Shown here: in pieces, positions 40,923 to 48,080 of the stretch | Layout of the letters: each line of letters starts with the position of its first letter | Numbering within the stretch: position 1 is the stretch's first letter | Assembly: GCF_001261775.1 (NCBI RefSeq) | Contig: NZ_LN868538.1 | Coordinates: 124,001 to 188,000 of the forward strand | Direction: 5' to 3' | Length of the DNA stretch: 64,000 bases | From: Anaeromassilibacillus senegalensis | GTDB taxonomy: Bacteria > Bacillota > Clostridia > Oscillospirales > Acutalibacteraceae | Position numbers and translations under genes: made by a program | The notes under the pieces: generated by a model | Seen by the model: the letters and a program-made list of their open reading frames with translations, nothing else | The model's database searches: none | Told to the model about the DNA's origin: nothing

Positions 40923-40990
40923 GCAGTAATAACGAAACATGCTTATTATACCTGCTTGGCTTTTCGTCGTCAATGATTGGAGGACAAAAA

Positions 40991-42499
40991 ATGAGCTTTT
41001 ACGGTCCAGCATCCAAACCGCTTCGGGCTGCGGCATATGCCCGTTACAGCACAAACCGACAGACGGAAAACAGCATAGAGTACCAATTTAATAAAATAAA
41101 AGAATATTGCCATCAAAACCGGATACAGGTGGTCTCTTACTACAGCGATGAAGGACAGAGCGGAACCAACATGGACCGTGCTGGCTTCATAGATATGGTC
41201 GCGGCGGCGGCTCGGGGTGAATTCGACGCCGTTGTCATCTACGACATCAGCCGCGGCTCCCGTGACGTCGGTGACTGGTTCGCCTTCCGAAAGCAGATGG
41301 CCCGGCTTGGCGTGCAGGTGATCTCTGCTACACAAGAACTGGGAGACGTGACAAATCCAAATGATTTCCTCGTGGAGCTGATCACGGTCGGATTAGGTGA
41401 GCACCAGGTACTTGACACGCGGGTCAAATCCATTGCCGGAACCACCGTGCGCGCAAAAAAAGGCCTATTCTGCGGCGGCGTCCCACCGCTTGGATACGAT
41501 ATTGTGGATGGTAAATACATCATCAACAACGCAGAGGCTGCCGCTGTCCGAAAAATATTTGAACTGTACGCCGCTGGAAAAGGCTACAGCGCGATCTTAG
41601 AGGCTGTAAAAGGCATAAATGGTAAACGGGGTAGTGCTTTAGGCAAAAACAGCTTATCAAGCATCCTGCGCAACGAGAGATACATAGGCGTATACACATG
41701 GCTCAAGCGCCGCTGTAAGCTGATGAGAAAATGGGCCGGTGGAACTCCGAACCCCGATGCAGTACGAATAGAAGGGGTTATCCCACCAATCATCGATGAA
41801 AAAACTTGGAACGAGGTGCAAAAAAGAATGAGCGATAACAAGAGACGCGCCAGCAACAAAGCAAAACAGGAATACTTGCTTTCTGGTCTAATTGAGTGTG
41901 AAGCCTGCGGCAGTACCTACGTTGGCCACTGCTCCACCAACTCAAAAGGATACCAAACCAGAAGCTATATTTGCGGCAACAAATACCGTACACACACCTG
42001 TACAGTAAAAAATATCAGTGCCAACGAAATTGAAGCTTTTGTGATTCAGCAATTGCAGGCGTTCTTGCTTGAGACTGACTTTGCGGAGACTTCCAGGAAA
42101 ATTGCCGATCAAGTGAATTCTGCCAGCCCTGATCTGACCGCGGAGCGGCGTGAACTGAACGGTGTCATCGCCAAAATCAGCAACGGCACAAAAGCGATTT
42201 TATCCGGCATCAACTACCCGGAATTGCAAGATGAAATGGACAAGCTTCGCCTGCGTAAGTCTGAGCTGGAGGATATTATTTGGCGCACGCAATCCAATCG
42301 CCAACCCGTCAGCGGCGATAAAATAGAAAAGCTGCTCAATGAGGCGCTGGAAACCTTACCGGCAGATCCACGCGCCGCCATCAAGCAGCTTGTAACAAAA
42401 ATATACGCCCACGTCGACGGTTCATTCACCGTAAACGTAGGCGTACATATAGCTGGTTGCGGAGGTCTGCAACCAGTGGCGACCACTACTGATTTATAG
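40991..42499 (+). CDS. Large serine recombinase, phage integrase
   Basis: 502 aa from the ATG at 40991 (GGAGG seven bases upstream). Resolvase catalytic domain with ARYSTNRQTENSIEYQ (Ser in RYST) and YDISRGSRD, then a recombinase domain (about 160-280), a zinc ribbon (IECEACGSTYVGHCSTNSKG, then YICGNKYRTHTC) and a coiled-coil region (about 360-450). Domain order and length are typical of phage and ICE large serine integrases. Its 3' end overlaps the right attachment site (42454-42474, encoding part of AGCGGLQP). Excision would therefore replace the last residues, VATTTDL, by a different tail. Confidence 0.95.
   Translation: MSFYGPASKPLRAAAYARYSTNRQTENSIEYQFNKIKEYCHQNRIQVVSYYSDEGQSGTNMDRAGFIDMVAAAARGEFDAVVIYDISRGSRDVGDWFAFRKQMARLGVQVISATQELGDVTNPNDFLVELITVGLGEHQVLDTRVKSIAGTTVRAKKGLFCGGVPPLGYDIVDGKYIINNAEAAAVRKIFELYAAGKGYSAILEAVKGINGKRGSALGKNSLSSILRNERYIGVYTWLKRRCKLMRKWAGGTPNPDAVRIEGVIPPIIDEKTWNEVQKRMSDNKRRASNKAKQEYLLSGLIECEACGSTYVGHCSTNSKGYQTRSYICGNKYRTHTCTVKNISANEIEAFVIQQLQAFLLETDFAETSRKIADQVNSASPDLTAERRELNGVIAKISNGTKAILSGINYPELQDEMDKLRLRKSELEDIIWRTQSNRQPVSGDKIEKLLNEALETLPADPRAAIKQLVTKIYAHVDGSFTVNVGVHIAGCGGLQPVATTTDL
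42454..42474. repeat. attR core of prophage 1
   Basis: Identical 21 bp to 8696-8716. Located in the last coding triplets of the integrase. DNA to the right of it is not part of prophage 1. Confidence 0.8.
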
Positions 42500-42586
42500 A
42501 GACTCGCTAAAAGATTACGTACAATATCTTTCCGCGTGCGCTTAGATTTCTATATAATTAATTTAAAGAATATATTCCCAGCCTAC

Positions 42587-42638
42587 AATCCCCTTTTTGT
42601 GTGATAAGATTTTAAAATCTTGTCATATAAAGGGGATT
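42587..42638 (+). promoter_or_regulatory. Palindromic hairpin that buries the sigma-factor ribosome site
   Basis: AATCCCCTTT (42587-42596) and AAAGGGGATT (42629-42638) are perfect complements; the loop contains a second palindrome AAGATTTTAAAATCTT. The right arm holds AGGGGA, the only ribosome-site candidate for the ATG at 42643, and is followed by TTTTTT as in an intrinsic terminator. A weak promoter may lie at 42530-42558 (TTCCGC, 17 bp, TATAAT). Confidence 0.55.
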
Positions 42639-42642
42639 TTTT

Positions 42643-43209
42643 ATGTGGATATTATTGGTAGGTCCATCAGATGATAATAAAAAACACACCCAGAAAATTA
42701 TCGAAGTACACAATAAATACAAGCAGTCACTTATCAGGGCGGCTTATAAGATGCTTGGGAATCGGCAGGATGCCGAAGATGCTGCAATGGCCGGTATGCA
42801 AAAATTTATAGAGAGGGCGGACGAGATATATGCAGACCCAGCAAACGCCGACGAGTCCTTTATCCGTCATAAAATATTTGATTACACCCACGATGCGGCC
42901 CGGCTTATTTATAAAAAAAGAAAACGCCATCCGGAAATAATCTCTCTCGACGACTGCGATGATATACAAGAGATCAGGCCCGAGGGTTTTAACGAGTGGA
43001 TCATCGATATAAGCATATTGTTTAACAATTTGCCGGAACGCTACCGGGATGCTTTGGAGCTTACATATATCAAGCAAAAAGACGATGACGAGATCGCAGA
43101 ACGCCTGCATACTACCCCTGCCAATGTAAGACATTTGCGGTCACGAGGGATTGAGAAATTAAAAAATTATGTACGTATACATAATTTGAATCCTGATGAT
43201 ATTGTTTAG
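42643..43209 (+). CDS. ECF-like sigma-70 family RNA polymerase factor
   Basis: 188 aa. Region 2 is at about residues 10-90 (KYKQSLIRAAYKMLGNRQDA, EDAAMAGMQKF) and region 4 at about 125-180 (LPERYRDALELTYIKQKDDD, EIAERLHTTPANVRHLRSRG). Both DNA/RNA polymerase contact regions are present, with no extra domain. The neighbouring gene, 11 bases downstream, encodes a likely anti-sigma. A large hairpin precedes the start. Target genes unknown; it may be host or part of a small element. Confidence 0.88.
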   Translation: MWILLVGPSDDNKKHTQKIIEVHNKYKQSLIRAAYKMLGNRQDAEDAAMAGMQKFIERADEIYADPANADESFIRHKIFDYTHDAARLIYKKRKRHPEIISLDDCDDIQEIRPEGFNEWIIDISILFNNLPERYRDALELTYIKQKDDDEIAERLHTTPANVRHLRSRGIEKLKNYVRIHNLNPDDIV

Positions 43210-43220
43210 GAGGCGAACAA

Positions 43221-43928
43221 ATGGATTTCACAGAAGAGCAATGGGGAAATATTATTAACCGGATAGTTGAGGTCAATTCCGCTGCGCTTATGATGGGCGC
43301 GGAGGATATAAAATATCCGCACCTAAAAAAAGAGCAGCAAGCCTTTGATATGGCCTTACATAGATATGATCAATCATATAAACCGCATATAATTGCGGCT
43401 CGGGTTGGCAAGCGCGTCGCAATTGCTCTTATCGCCGCCCTCCTTGCAGCCGCAATGACAATTATGACAGTATCCGCTGCACGTGAGTGGTTTATTGACT
43501 TAATTGGAGGCATTTGGCCGGGCGAACATGTTACCGCTGGCATGCTACCGGAGGACGAGCTACCAAAATTTGCGGTATACTCTCCCGCGTACATGCCAGA
43601 CGGATATGAATTAGCGGAACGAGATGTAAATGATCTGCACCGTTTGGCGCACCAAACATATTACCGTGGCGGGGATGAAAAACTAGAGATAAAAATAAGT
43701 CATTACCAAAGAGGCAACCTAAAGTATGATCATTCCGGCGATGAGGTCGGATATGTCTACATTAACGGGGACAAATCCACTTATAGCCGTAAAGGTGAGC
43801 GCCAAATGCTGGGCTGGTCTGACGGATTAAATTTTTACCGAGTAACGTGCTATGATCCGGATGTGAGCAAGGACGATCTGATCAAAATTGCGGAGAGTCT
43901 CGCCCCGGAGCCAGTGGGTGAACAATAA
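43221..43928 (+). CDS. Putative membrane anti-sigma factor with DUF4367-like domain
   Basis: 235 aa. Residues 1-65 are cytoplasmic and would bind the sigma factor encoded just upstream. A membrane helix (VAIALIAALLAAAMTIMTVS) is at about 68-88. The outer part, with YMPDGYELAERDVND and the YINGDKSTYSRKG motif, resembles DUF4367 domains found in clostridial anti-sigma or sensor proteins. Translational spacing of 11 bases supports a functional pair. Confidence 0.78.
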   Translation: MDFTEEQWGNIINRIVEVNSAALMMGAEDIKYPHLKKEQQAFDMALHRYDQSYKPHIIAARVGKRVAIALIAALLAAAMTIMTVSAAREWFIDLIGGIWPGEHVTAGMLPEDELPKFAVYSPAYMPDGYELAERDVNDLHRLAHQTYYRGGDEKLEIKISHYQRGNLKYDHSGDEVGYVYINGDKSTYSRKGERQMLGWSDGLNFYRVTCYDPDVSKDDLIKIAESLAPEPVGEQ

Positions 43929-43989
43929 TCTTTTGGTTATCCTCTTTGCCCGCCGGGCATAATACCCGTAGATTGGCGGTGATACTATC

Positions 43990-44184
43990 ATGGCCCTGTC
44001 AGAGCAAGAATTAAAAGAACTTTTGCAAAAACACAAGGATGAGATAATAGACGACAGCCTCAAAAATTTGCCCCCGGACAAAGACCTAAAAAAGATGTAC
44101 CCGGTACCTGATGATTTTGATACTAAAATATTAAAGCTGCTCTCAGATGCTGCGGATATGCGCAAAAATAAAAAATCCCCCTGA
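43990..44184 (+). CDS. Hypothetical 64-aa charged protein
   Basis: ALSEQELKELLQKHKDEIID, then a Lys/Asp-rich middle (PPDKDLKKMYPVPDDFDTKI) and a helical end. No family recognised. It lies 61 bases after the anti-sigma gene and may be cotranscribed. GGTGAT precedes the ATG. It is followed directly by a terminator. Confidence 0.5.
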   Translation: MALSEQELKELLQKHKDEIIDDSLKNLPPDKDLKKMYPVPDDFDTKILKLLSDAADMRKNKKSP

Positions 44185-44216
44185 CAGGCCGTTATGGCTT
44201 ATCGGGGGGATTTTCT
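44172..44216. terminator. Bidirectional terminator between convergent genes
   Basis: AATCCCCC (44174-44181) and GGGGGATT (44205-44212) enclose a smaller stem (GGCC/GGCT). T-rich or A-rich sequence follows on both strands. It serves the 43990 gene and the convergent HTH gene at 44192. Confidence 0.75.
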
Positions 44217-44416
44217 TCATCTACATATTCCATTAGATCGCCAGGCTGACACTGCAAAACCCGACATAATTTATTTATTGTCTTCGCGTCCAGACCGCCG
44301 GTGTGCCTTCGCAATGCGGTTAATGTACCCTGCCCAATCAGTTTTTCATCTCTTATGCGGGTTGCACTGTATCCTTTATCCTTTAAGAGCATAAATAGTT
44401 TATCGTATTTAATCAC
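44192..44416 (-). CDS. Small XRE-family HTH regulator
   Basis: 74 aa. KLFMLLKDKGYSATRIRDEK, then LIGQGTLTALRRHTGGLDAK and TINKLCRVLQCQPGDLMEYV, is the short HTH_26-type XRE fold widespread in Firmicutes. It stands divergent to a promoter with three 16-bp repeats (44452-44532), which it probably binds. Confidence 0.87.
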   Translation of the reverse strand: MIKYDKLFMLLKDKGYSATRIRDEKLIGQGTLTALRRHTGGLDAKTINKLCRVLQCQPGDLMEYVDEENPPDKP

Positions 44417-44451
44417 TTGATCACCTCTATATTATCTTATCAAATGTTCAG

Positions 44452-44538
44452 CACAAAATCAAGTGCATTTTGTACACTTTAAAGCACTTAACTTTGTGCC
44501 ATACGTCAATTGCTTCGCACAAAGTTAAGTGCTATAAT
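44452..44538 (+). promoter_or_regulatory. Promoter with three 16-bp operators
   Basis: Copies of GCACAAAGTTAAGTGC or its complement: 44452-44467 (one or two base differences), 44484-44499 (complement), 44517-44532 (exact). Promoter: TTGCTT (44510-44515), 17 bp, TATAAT (44533-44538), with the third operator inside the spacer. This is the clear target of the HTH protein at 44192. Confidence 0.78.
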
Positions 44539-44573
44539 ATAGATAGACCAAAAGAGAAACGGAGGAATCAAAA

Positions 44574-44843
44574 ATGAAAGGAAATATAATCAGTCTCAGC
44601 ACAGATCGCATTCCGTCCTCATACCGCTTTGTCAAAGTAATTGGAGAAGATGGCGCGTTTTACGATTTATCCCCTCTTCGCGAGGTAAAAAAGCACATTG
44701 CGAGGTTGACGAATAAAGGATATTCGGCCTCCGTAGTTAAACGGAACAGCGTCCCGCCGTGTATCTTCCGCGACTTTAGCTGTAGCTTAGGCACGTATTC
44801 AGAGTGCCGATTAAACAATGGCACCAATTTTTATTTTAATTAA
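44574..44843 (+). CDS. Hypothetical protein (89 aa)
   Basis: ATG at 44574 with ACGGAGGA upstream, the first gene after the operator-controlled promoter. KGNIISLSTDRIPSSYRFVK, then a strand-helix middle (YDLSPLREVKKHIARLT), and a Cys-containing tail. No family recognised. It is probably cotranscribed with the next gene. Confidence 0.6.
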   Translation: MKGNIISLSTDRIPSSYRFVKVIGEDGAFYDLSPLREVKKHIARLTNKGYSASVVKRNSVPPCIFRDFSCSLGTYSECRLNNGTNFYFN

Positions 44844-44858
44844 CAGGAGGGAACCAAA

Positions 44859-45185
44859 ATGAAAGAAATCAAAACAGTCACCATCTACCGCTGTACATCT
44901 GAGTCACGGTGTCAGTTCGGAAGGCAGGATGCTTTTACCCTGGATGAGCCGCAGAATATCAGCCGCATCTGGTACGACCCGGAAGAATATATCCTCCCCG
45001 ATGGCTTTGAGGTCGCGGAGTGTGTTGACGGCAGTAGTGCCATCTACAACACCGCCGGAGAGCACTGCATTTTAACCGCTGGCTACAACAACCAGCCGGT
45101 TTTGATCGACACAACTGGCATCCACGCAATTAAAAATGCCGCTGCCCTGCGGGAACAGGACAACGGCGAAGCGGCCGGCAAGTAA
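44859..45185 (+). CDS. Hypothetical protein (108 aa)
   Basis: ATG at 44859 behind AGGAGGGAAC. EIKTVTIYRCTSESRCQFGR, then IWYDPEEYILPDGFEVAECV, appears beta-rich and compact. Not recognised. A GC-rich hairpin (GGGCCGTG, loop, CACGGCCC, 45198-45223) without T-run follows, and the recombinase start comes 57 bases after this gene. Confidence 0.6.
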   Translation: MKEIKTVTIYRCTSESRCQFGRQDAFTLDEPQNISRIWYDPEEYILPDGFEVAECVDGSSAIYNTAGEHCILTAGYNNQPVLIDTTGIHAIKNAAALREQDNGEAAGK

Positions 45186-45242
45186 ACACACAAAACCGGG
45201 CCGTGTTTATTATAGCACGGCCCGGCCTATGGAGGCAAGAAT

Positions 45243-46079
45243 ATGCGCAAAAAAGCAGCTATCTACATAAGGGTATCGACGCTTGATCAAGCGCGGGAGG
45301 GGTATTCTCTGTCGGCACAAGAAAGGGCTCTGCGAAAATGGTGCGAGGATCACGGGTATGGTGTCTATTTTGTTTATGCCGATGAAGGAATTAGCGGAAA
45401 GGATATAGAGCATCGTCCTGGTATGAAGCGGCTCTTAAAAGACATTGAAAATAAATGTTTTAATCTTGTCGTAGTTTGGTCTTTGAGCCGGTTTACCCGT
45501 TCCGTAGCTGATCTCTATGATACACTGGGCGTGCTGCAAAAATGTAGTATAACTTTCGTCAGCTTGACCGAGTCGTTTGATACGGGCACCGCAATGGGCC
45601 GAGCGATGGTGGGGGTCTGCGGTGTGTTCGCCCAACTAGAACGGGAATTGACAGCAGAGCGCGTAAGCGCCGCAATGGGAGAACGCGCCGCACAGGGTAA
45701 ACGAACATGCCACGATGTTTTAGGCTACGATCTTGACGGAAAAGACAGCCTCAGAATTAATGAACGCGAGGCCGAACGAGTGCGGTACGTATTCAAAAAA
45801 TATCTTGAATACAAAAACCTATCCGCCGTGGCCGAACTTTGCAGGCTCAAAGGGTATACGGGCAAACGCGGTAAAGTTCAAACCGCTGAGAGTGTTCGCA
45901 AAATATTGACCCGTCCGATATATGCGGGGTATAACAGTTACCGTGGAAAAATATACAAAGGAAATCACCCCGCGATTATTAGCGTTGAATCGTATAATAA
46001 AGTACAACACATACTAGGGAAATCAGTCGCCGGAAGGCGCTTACAACGTCCGTATGAAAAACTAAACACCAAAATATAA
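45243..46079 (+). CDS. Serine recombinase, mid-length (no zinc ribbon)
   Basis: 278 aa, ATG at 45243 (GGAGGCAAGA upstream). Catalytic domain with YIRVSTLDQAREGYSL (Ser in RVST) and WSLSRFTRSVADL, then a recombinase domain (about 155-260; ERVRYVFKKYLEYKNLSAVA). It lacks the zinc ribbon and coiled coil seen in the integrase of prophage 1. This is shorter than complete large serine recombinases and may be a natural short form or a decayed one. It lies beside, but not in a usual place to serve, prophage 2. Confidence 0.85.
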   Translation: MRKKAAIYIRVSTLDQAREGYSLSAQERALRKWCEDHGYGVYFVYADEGISGKDIEHRPGMKRLLKDIENKCFNLVVVWSLSRFTRSVADLYDTLGVLQKCSITFVSLTESFDTGTAMGRAMVGVCGVFAQLERELTAERVSAAMGERAAQGKRTCHDVLGYDLDGKDSLRINEREAERVRYVFKKYLEYKNLSAVAELCRLKGYTGKRGKVQTAESVRKILTRPIYAGYNSYRGKIYKGNHPAIISVESYNKVQHILGKSVAGRRLQRPYEKLNTKI

Positions 46080-46089
46080 AAAACAAAAG

Positions 46090-46135
46090 CCCCCTAACCT
46101 GCATTTTGGAAAAAACAGGTTGGGGGGCTCTTTTT
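46090..46135. terminator. Terminator between the recombinase and prophage 2
   Basis: AGCCCCCTAACCTG and CAGGTTGGGGGGCT pair in a 14-bp stem (one mismatch) around a 14-base loop and are followed by CTTTTTG. T-rich sequence also lies on the other strand, so it can end the leftward prophage 2 transcript too. Confidence 0.8.
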
Positions 46136-46179
46136 GTCTCCGGGATAGATGGAGACAGTTATATTATACTCCCGTCGAG

Positions 46180-46368
46180 TCACAGATCGCTACAGGTAAT
46201 TTGTGGCATTTGCTTATGTACACTGTGTTTCACGCGGTCGCACACTTCCGCACGTTTTGCGTCATTGAACCGCTCGACCGTACCTACCAAGTATCCGGTA
46301 ATCCTGCGTATTCGGTCAAACGGCACACCTTTTCCGACCATCCCGTGATCGTCTACGCGTGGGTTCAT
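46180..46368 (-). CDS. Small phage protein resembling the C-terminal end of anaerobic NrdD
   Basis: 62 aa. VGKGVPFDRIRRITGYLVGT, then VERFNDAKRAEVCDRVKH, recalls the C-terminal region of anaerobic ribonucleotide reductases (RxTGY, K-AE-x-DR), and similar tiny proteins occur in clostridial phages. The CxxC cluster of NrdD is lacking, so it cannot be an enzyme. Last gene of the visible late operon. Function unknown. Confidence 0.6.
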   Translation of the reverse strand: MNPRVDDHGMVGKGVPFDRIRRITGYLVGTVERFNDAKRAEVCDRVKHSVHKQMPQITCSDL

Positions 46369-46598
46369 GGCGCTACCTCTTGTCCGGTCGTAACGATGTT
46401 GTAGGCTGTGCGATAAGCTGTTAGCTCATTGCTTTCATTTTCAATCGGAATATCGGTCTCCTTGTACATTCGTCCGCTGCTCAGAGGATCGATAGCCTCC
46501 GAATACCGTGCGCCGTCGCGCTCAATATAGCAGCTGATGGTTGAGTACGTGCGATCGTACTGCTTTCCATCAATGGCGATAGTCTCTGTCTTGATCAT
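46365..46598 (-). CDS. Hypothetical tail-region protein (77 aa)
   Basis: IKTETIAIDGKQYDRTYSTI, then CYIERDGARYSEAIDPLSSG, is a compact beta-type protein. It overlaps both neighbours by 4 bases. No family recognised. Fits the small genes that close phage tail-fibre clusters. Confidence 0.6.
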   Translation of the reverse strand: MIKTETIAIDGKQYDRTYSTISCYIERDGARYSEAIDPLSSGRMYKETDIPIENESNELTAYRTAYNIVTTGQEVAP

Positions 46599-47257
46599 GT
46601 TGTACCTCCACAGATCTCTGGATAATCTTCAATGGCGCGGAATTTAGAACTAAACGTGCCCCAATTTGTAGCTGATTTATACCTATCCAATAAGTCGCTA
46701 GGAACATAAATGTATCCACCACTTGACCGTATAGGAGTATTTGTAAATGCGTTAGAATTAACAAGTTTGCATAAGCTTTTTGATCTAAAAATAAAAATAT
46801 TGCAAACCTTACACCCGTAAAATGCATACTCGCTTATTTCCTGTGCTTCATGAAAATCTATTTCTGCAAGGGCAACACACTGACGAAATGCAGATTTTCC
46901 AACGTTCAGCGCTACAGAAAAACGAGCCGTAGCAAGTTTTTCACAACCATAAAAAGCACTTTCGCCAACGTTTTCCGCTATGCTGTTAATATTTTCAACA
47001 CTCCTATTAATTATCGCATCTGCAATTCCACTATCTCCGCCGCTGGCCTGCATGGTTCCCGTCACCAGTCCCGCAGTAGTGATCGCCTTTTTACCGGCTG
47101 CAATGTCAGCGGCGGTTGCGTCAGCTTGACTTTTCGCCGTCTGCCAGCCGGATATGGCCGTGTCGATCTCCGCGCCGGTGTACGCAAGTGGATAAGCGTC
47201 CCCGTCGACGCCCCCAACGCCGCCTGGCCCAGCGGCACGTGTTGTGTTGTTACTCAT
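46595..47257 (-). CDS. Phage leucine-rich-repeat (BspA-like) protein
   Basis: 220 aa from the ATG at 47257 (GGGAGG upstream). The first 75 residues are a Gly/Ala-rich arm with helix. Then about three BspA-type repeats follow (IAENVGESAFYGCEKL, VGKSAFRQCVALAEIDFH, ISEYAFYGCK) and a closing cap with VPSDLLDRYKSATNWG. Such repeats mediate adhesion, so it may be a tail-bound adhesin. Located at the distal end of the fibre region. Confidence 0.75.
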   Translation of the reverse strand: MSNNTTRAAGPGGVGGVDGDAYPLAYTGAEIDTAISGWQTAKSQADATAADIAAGKKAITTAGLVTGTMQASGGDSGIADAIINRSVENINSIAENVGESAFYGCEKLATARFSVALNVGKSAFRQCVALAEIDFHEAQEISEYAFYGCKVCNIFIFRSKSLCKLVNSNAFTNTPIRSSGGYIYVPSDLLDRYKSATNWGTFSSKFRAIEDYPEICGGTT

Positions 47258-47499
47258 TCCAGTTGCCTCCCTAAGTCCAGCAGCCATCCCAGCGCCGCAT
47301 CAATCTCCGTATCTGTGTAATTCAGCAGATAATCCTTTTTGTCGGCGGTGTGCAGCTCCATGCCGTCGCTGTCCGCGAGGATGTACCCCATGTACTCCAT
47401 CAGCACGCCGTATTCTTCCGCGCCGATGGTAATTTGATACTGTGTCCCGGCATTTACTATCTGCGGTTCGATTTTTGCGGATATGATTTTAACGGACAT
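47254..47499 (-). CDS. Hypothetical tail-region protein (81 aa)
   Basis: KIISAKIEPQIVNAGTQYQI, then an acidic helix end (YTDTEIDAALGWLLDLGRQL). The C-terminal half resembles the N-terminal part of the LRR protein encoded next (YTGAEIDTAISG), which may indicate a shared interaction motif. Overlaps both neighbours. No named family. Confidence 0.6.
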   Translation of the reverse strand: MSVKIISAKIEPQIVNAGTQYQITIGAEEYGVLMEYMGYILADSDGMELHTADKKDYLLNYTDTEIDAALGWLLDLGRQLE

Positions 47500-47770
47500 C
47501 CAGCATCACCCGTACCTTCCGCGTTTCTGGCGGTATCTCGTAAGTAATTTCCAGCGTGTATGCGCCCACCTGCTGCGGCTCTACAAGCACGCCGATGCGC
47601 CCGCCGTCCACTTCACACGTTCCGGTTTGCTCGATTGTGCCCTCGATGTTCCGCTTCAGATTCCAAACCGCGCGAGGAACAACTACCGGGCCGGCCGGCC
47701 GGCTGCGCACCTCCAGGTCCACATATTTGTCCTCTCCGAGTATCCAGTCCATCTTATACGTTGGCGACAC
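47489..47770 (-). CDS. Hypothetical beta-rich tail-region protein (93 aa)
   Basis: GTG start at 47770 behind AAAGGGGG. LGEDKYVDLEVRSRPAGPVV, then a strand-rich end (YTLEITYEIPPETRKVRVML). Looks like an Ig-like or baseplate accessory domain of the BppU type. It overlaps the next upstream gene by 17 bases. Confidence 0.58.
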   Translation of the reverse strand: MSPTYKMDWILGEDKYVDLEVRSRPAGPVVVPRAVWNLKRNIEGTIEQTGTCEVDGGRIGVLVEPQQVGAYTLEITYEIPPETRKVRVMLDVR

Positions 47771-48080
47771 ACGCGCACCCCCTTTTCAAGACCGCGACGT
47801 ACCGGTCGTCTATCAAGGCGATTCCTGTGCGATCCGGCAGTAGCACCACTTGATATGGATCGTTCGCCAGATGGATGCAGACCAGACGGCTGTCCACCAT
47901 ATAGAGCATCCCCGTCCAGTAGGTTTGTTCACCAATAGCGTTTTCGGCCCATATCTCACATGCATATTGACCATCTTCAAGGTCTGCGGGGACTGACGCC
48001 TGCCATTCCCCGCTTTTTCCCAAATCAAACGTGAGGTCGAACGCATCTGCCCGCCCCCACATCCTCACCGCTGCGCTCAT
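47754..48080 (-). CDS. Hypothetical beta-rich tail-region protein (108 aa)
   Basis: VRMWGRADAFDLTFDLGKSG, then DLEDGQYACEIWAENAIGEQ, again a fibronectin/Ig-like fold by appearance. It is coupled to the Ig-repeat protein upstream (4-base overlap). Function not known, perhaps a fibre subunit. Confidence 0.58.
   Translation of the reverse strand: MSAAVRMWGRADAFDLTFDLGKSGEWQASVPADLEDGQYACEIWAENAIGEQTYWTGMLYMVDSRLVCIHLANDPYQVVLLPDRTGIALIDDRYVAVLKRGCACVANV

Larger units (their letters stand above)
8696..42474. mobile_element. Prophage 1, PBSX/SPP1-like myovirus, apparently complete
   Basis: A 33.8-kb block bounded by a 21-bp identical sequence at 8696-8716 and 42454-42474. Gene order from right to left: integrase, repressors, HicAB, early accessory genes, replication and recombination, terminase, portal, head, connector, contractile tail, baseplate, fibres and lysis. 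It has a tail sheath, LysM hub protein and baseplate J, so it is a contractile-tailed phage. All essential morphogenesis genes are seen. The visible lesion is a frameshift in the endolysin gene. Confidence 0.87.

Noticed and set aside
45243..46079. Integrase of prophage 2
   Set aside because: It is on the lysis-gene side, where an integrated phage normally does not keep its integrase, and no att repeat could be found with the right end out of view; it is left unassigned.
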